In this document: piece by piece, positions 6,600 through 7,415 of the stretch
Position numbering within the stretch: the stretch's first letter is position 1
Layout of the letters: the number at the start of each line of letters is the position of its first letter
Assembly (NCBI GenBank): GCA_013140465.1
Contig: JABFST010000455.1
Span: 1 to 7,415, forward strand
Reading direction: 5' to 3'
Source: Methylococcaceae bacterium
Lineage (GTDB): Bacteria > Pseudomonadota > Gammaproteobacteria > Methylococcales > Methylomonadaceae
Length of the DNA stretch: 7,415 nt
Position numbers and translations under genes: made by a program
Notes under the pieces: generated by a model
The model's input: the letters and a program-made list of their open reading frames with translations, nothing else
What the model was told of the DNA's origin: nothing
Databases searched by the model: none

Positions 6600-6672
6600 G
6601 ATTTGTTTCACAGATAAATATTTACAAAAAATAAATTTCTTTACAAAAAAAAATTTGTTTAATATAATTTAT
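6600..6672 (-). promoter_or_regulatory. AT-rich alpA upstream region with possible promoter
   Basis: Almost pure A/T over about 70 bp, holding two TTTACAAAAA words (6621-6630, 6640-6649). On the minus strand TTGTAA, a 16-nt spacer and TAAATA form a weak promoter-like pair, and TATATT occurs further upstream. The run of AT would also suit a nucleoid-protein site. No element is strong enough to fix a transcription start. Confidence 0.3.
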
Positions 6673-6722
6673 TTGCACTGTGTACACGCCCTAGGCGGTT
6701 TACTCATGTTGCGTTTAGAGAA

Positions 6723-6762
6723 ACAGCAACACCCCATTCCGGCAAGATACGGGTGTTGCTGT
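6723..6762 (-). terminator. Attenuator-like hairpin in the leader of the replication operon
   Basis: A perfect 12-bp stem (ACAGCAACACCC at 6723-6734 with GGGTGTTGCTGT at 6751-6762) and a 16-nt loop, followed on the minus strand by TTCTCT. A smaller hairpin (CTAACC-TTT-GGTTAG, 6771-6785) precedes it. It stands alone about 170 bp ahead of alpA on the transcript. The U-tract is short, so termination may be partial. In P4 a structured immunity RNA occupies the comparable leader position; the parallel is one of position only. Confidence 0.5.
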
Positions 6763-6792
6763 GTACTTTTCTAACCTTTGGTTAGTGTGTGT

Positions 6793-6821
6793 AGCATAGC
6801 ACTGGTATGTACACGCAACAA
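6793..6821 (-). promoter_or_regulatory. Candidate promoter of the alpA-primase operon leader
   Basis: Minus-strand TTGTTG (6821-6816), a 17-nt spacer and TATGCT (6798-6793). Transcription would start near 6786 and run straight into the two leader hairpins. Four of six consensus bases in each box is only moderate support. Confidence 0.33.
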
Positions 6822-6923
6822 CCGCCATGCACTCTATGTCAATTTAAATTTTTGACTCCACCACATAAGCCCTTGTTTTCATTGTTGGGAGAATTTTTTG
6901 CGCCTACAAAAAAACCCACTCAC

Positions 6924-7008
6924 CTACCGCAACGCTTGCGGCTTATCGCAAACTAAAAGATAAAGTCGATCTTAACTTTATGCTACCGCAACGCTTGCGG
7001 CTTATCGC
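6924..7008. repeat. Two 26-bp direct repeats, each containing a hairpin
   Basis: Exact copies beginning CTACCGCAACGCTTGCGG at 6924-6949 and 6983-7008, 59 bp apart. Each contains the dyad CCGCAA-CGC-TTGCGG followed by CTTATCGC. The DNA between them has its own inverted repeat (ATAAAGT/ACTTTAT). No coding sequence overlaps. They may be operators, Rep sites or integrase/AlpA sites in the control region between integrase and operon. Confidence 0.8.
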
Positions 7009-7055
7009 TAGGTAGCCGCTGTTTTTTTGTGTGGCTTTTGCATGGCATCGTGGGC

Positions 7056-7061
7056 TATAAT
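7056..7061 (+). promoter_or_regulatory. Candidate -10 box of a small-RNA unit
   Basis: A perfect TATAAT on the plus strand, placed so that transcription would begin at about 7068, exactly at the 5' arm of the RNA's closing stem. The -35 region (GGCTTT or TGGCTT at 17-18 bp) is weak, so an activator may be needed. Confidence 0.5.
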
Positions 7062-7067
7062 GTTTGC

Positions 7068-7142
7068 AGTCAGGTTTTGCAAGGCAGGAATTGTCCCAGC
7101 ACCGCAGTCTGACTAAGCCCTGATTCGTCGGGGCTTTTTTTT
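7068..7142 (+). ncRNA. Predicted ~73-nt small RNA opposite the integrase 3' end
   Basis: A compact unit: consensus -10 box, a closed structured body, and a first-class terminator, with no start codon giving a meaningful peptide. The body is closed by AGTCAG (7068-7073) pairing with CTGACT (7109-7114); the interior contains GGCAGGAATTGTCCC. It converges on the integrase gene, whose stop lies 11 bp beyond the T-tract. Small structured RNAs that control immunity or antirepression are known in P4 (CI RNA) and P1/P7 (C4 RNA). I cannot assign this one to either family from sequence alone. No target complementarity long enough to be convincing was seen in the window. Confidence 0.5.
7115..7142 (+). 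terminator. Terminator with UUCG tetraloop
   Basis: A 9-bp stem with one G-U pair (AAGCCCTGA at 7115-7123, TCGGGGCTT at 7128-7136), loop TTCG, and a run of eight T at 7135-7142. There is no T-run on the opposite strand, so it serves plus-strand transcription only. Confidence 0.92.
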
Positions 7143-7153
7143 GCCTGTCGTTT

Positions 7154-7415
7154 TCAGGTGTTGGCGCGGCTAATCCCGTCCAGATAGTCAGCCCACCATT
7201 GCATCAACGCTGTTCGTTCTGGCAGGTAGATAGCATGGTCATAGGCGGCTTGGGTCTTGCTTTTAGCCGCGTGCGCTAACTGCGCCTCTATTACCTCTTC
7301 CCTAAACTTCCCCTGCCCAACCTCCCTTATTTGGGTGGATGCTATGCCCCTAAACCCGTGGGTAGTCATGTCGTCTTTGCCATACCCCATGCGCCTGATG
7401 GCGGCTAATAACGCC
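7154..7415 (-). CDS. P4-type tyrosine integrase, C-terminal part (5' end outside window)
   Basis: The frame is open from the right edge to the TGA at 7156-7154 and encodes 86 residues of the catalytic domain: ALLAAIRRMGYGKDDMTTHGFRG, with the H-x-x-R box, then KFREEVIEAQLAHAAKS with the second histidine, and AAYDHAIYLPERTALMQWW with the nucleophilic tyrosine, ending WADYLDGISRANT. The conserved Y...QWWADYLD ending is characteristic of P4-like (DUF4102-type) integrases, about 400 aa when complete, that insert islands into the 3' ends of tRNA genes. All catalytic residues expected in this segment are present, so it may be functional. In such islands the integrase usually lies next to the tRNA-side attachment site, which would put that site beyond the right edge. 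The element's other genes follow in the same direction, and a convergent small-RNA unit ends just behind the stop. Confidence 0.93.
   Translation of the reverse strand, partial: ALLAAIRRMGYGKDDMTTHGFRGIASTQIREVGQGKFREEVIEAQLAHAAKSKTQAAYDHAIYLPERTALMQWWADYLDGISRANT

Noticed and set aside
2263..7023. Known DNA uptake sequences (Neisseria-type DUS, Pasteurellaceae USS)
   Set aside because: I looked for the GCCGTCTGAA-type and AAGTGCGGT words; only partial matches appear (for example AAGTGCGGA near 1126). The repeated AGCCGCTGTT is not a dialect I know.
7068..7142. tRNA gene, because of the ~73-nt length
   Set aside because: No cloverleaf: no TTC-loop motif in the right place, no acceptor CCA context, and the 3' end is a terminator hairpin.

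Overview
The window looks like a stretch of accessory chromosome from a Gram-negative bacterium, most likely a gamma- or betaproteobacterium. The evidence is the gene families: a P4-type tyrosine integrase, an AlpA-type regulator, a DUF927 primase-helicase and a type ISP restriction enzyme. The frequent CTAG tetramers in the central part argue against an enterobacterial background. I cannot name the genus.

Left part (1 to about 2030, visibly AT-richer): remains of a defence island, all on the minus strand. Reading in transcription order, there is a frameshifted 3' fragment of a P4-type integrase (2028-1722), the first 270 codons of a type ISP restriction enzyme cut short after helicase motif Ia (1666-854), and a DUF262 (GmrSD-like) gene that runs out of the left edge (751-1).

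Central and right part (about 2040-7415, GC-richer genes separated by AT-rich gaps): a compact integrative replicon, or a phage-satellite-like element. In minus-strand order it holds an integrase that enters from the right edge (7415-7154), an intergenic control region (about 7150-6557), alpA (6556-6245), a 905-aa primase-helicase (6243-3526) and an unrecognised 184-aa gene (3529-2975). The last three are packed as an operon (1-bp gap, then an ATGA overlap) and end at a strong terminator (2931-2953). The control region contains a convergent small-RNA unit with a UUCG terminator (7056-7142), a pair of 26-bp hairpin repeats and a long attenuator-like hairpin.

Downstream of the operon, about 2340-2890 has the hallmarks of a replication origin: three 21-bp iterons at 32-33-bp spacing, a cluster of GGTTACA words including a near-perfect 20-bp inverted repeat, and TA tracts between and beside its arms. 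The 10-mer AGCCGCTGTT (or its complement) occurs seven times between 2263 and 7023, in intergenic DNA and in different reading frames, and part of it is shared with the iterons. No structural phage genes, transfer genes, tRNA or CRISPR array are visible.

The simplest overall reading, which is inference, is two islands in tandem. A younger replicative element (right) abuts an older, decayed defence island (left) whose integrase lost its 5' part at the junction near 2030.
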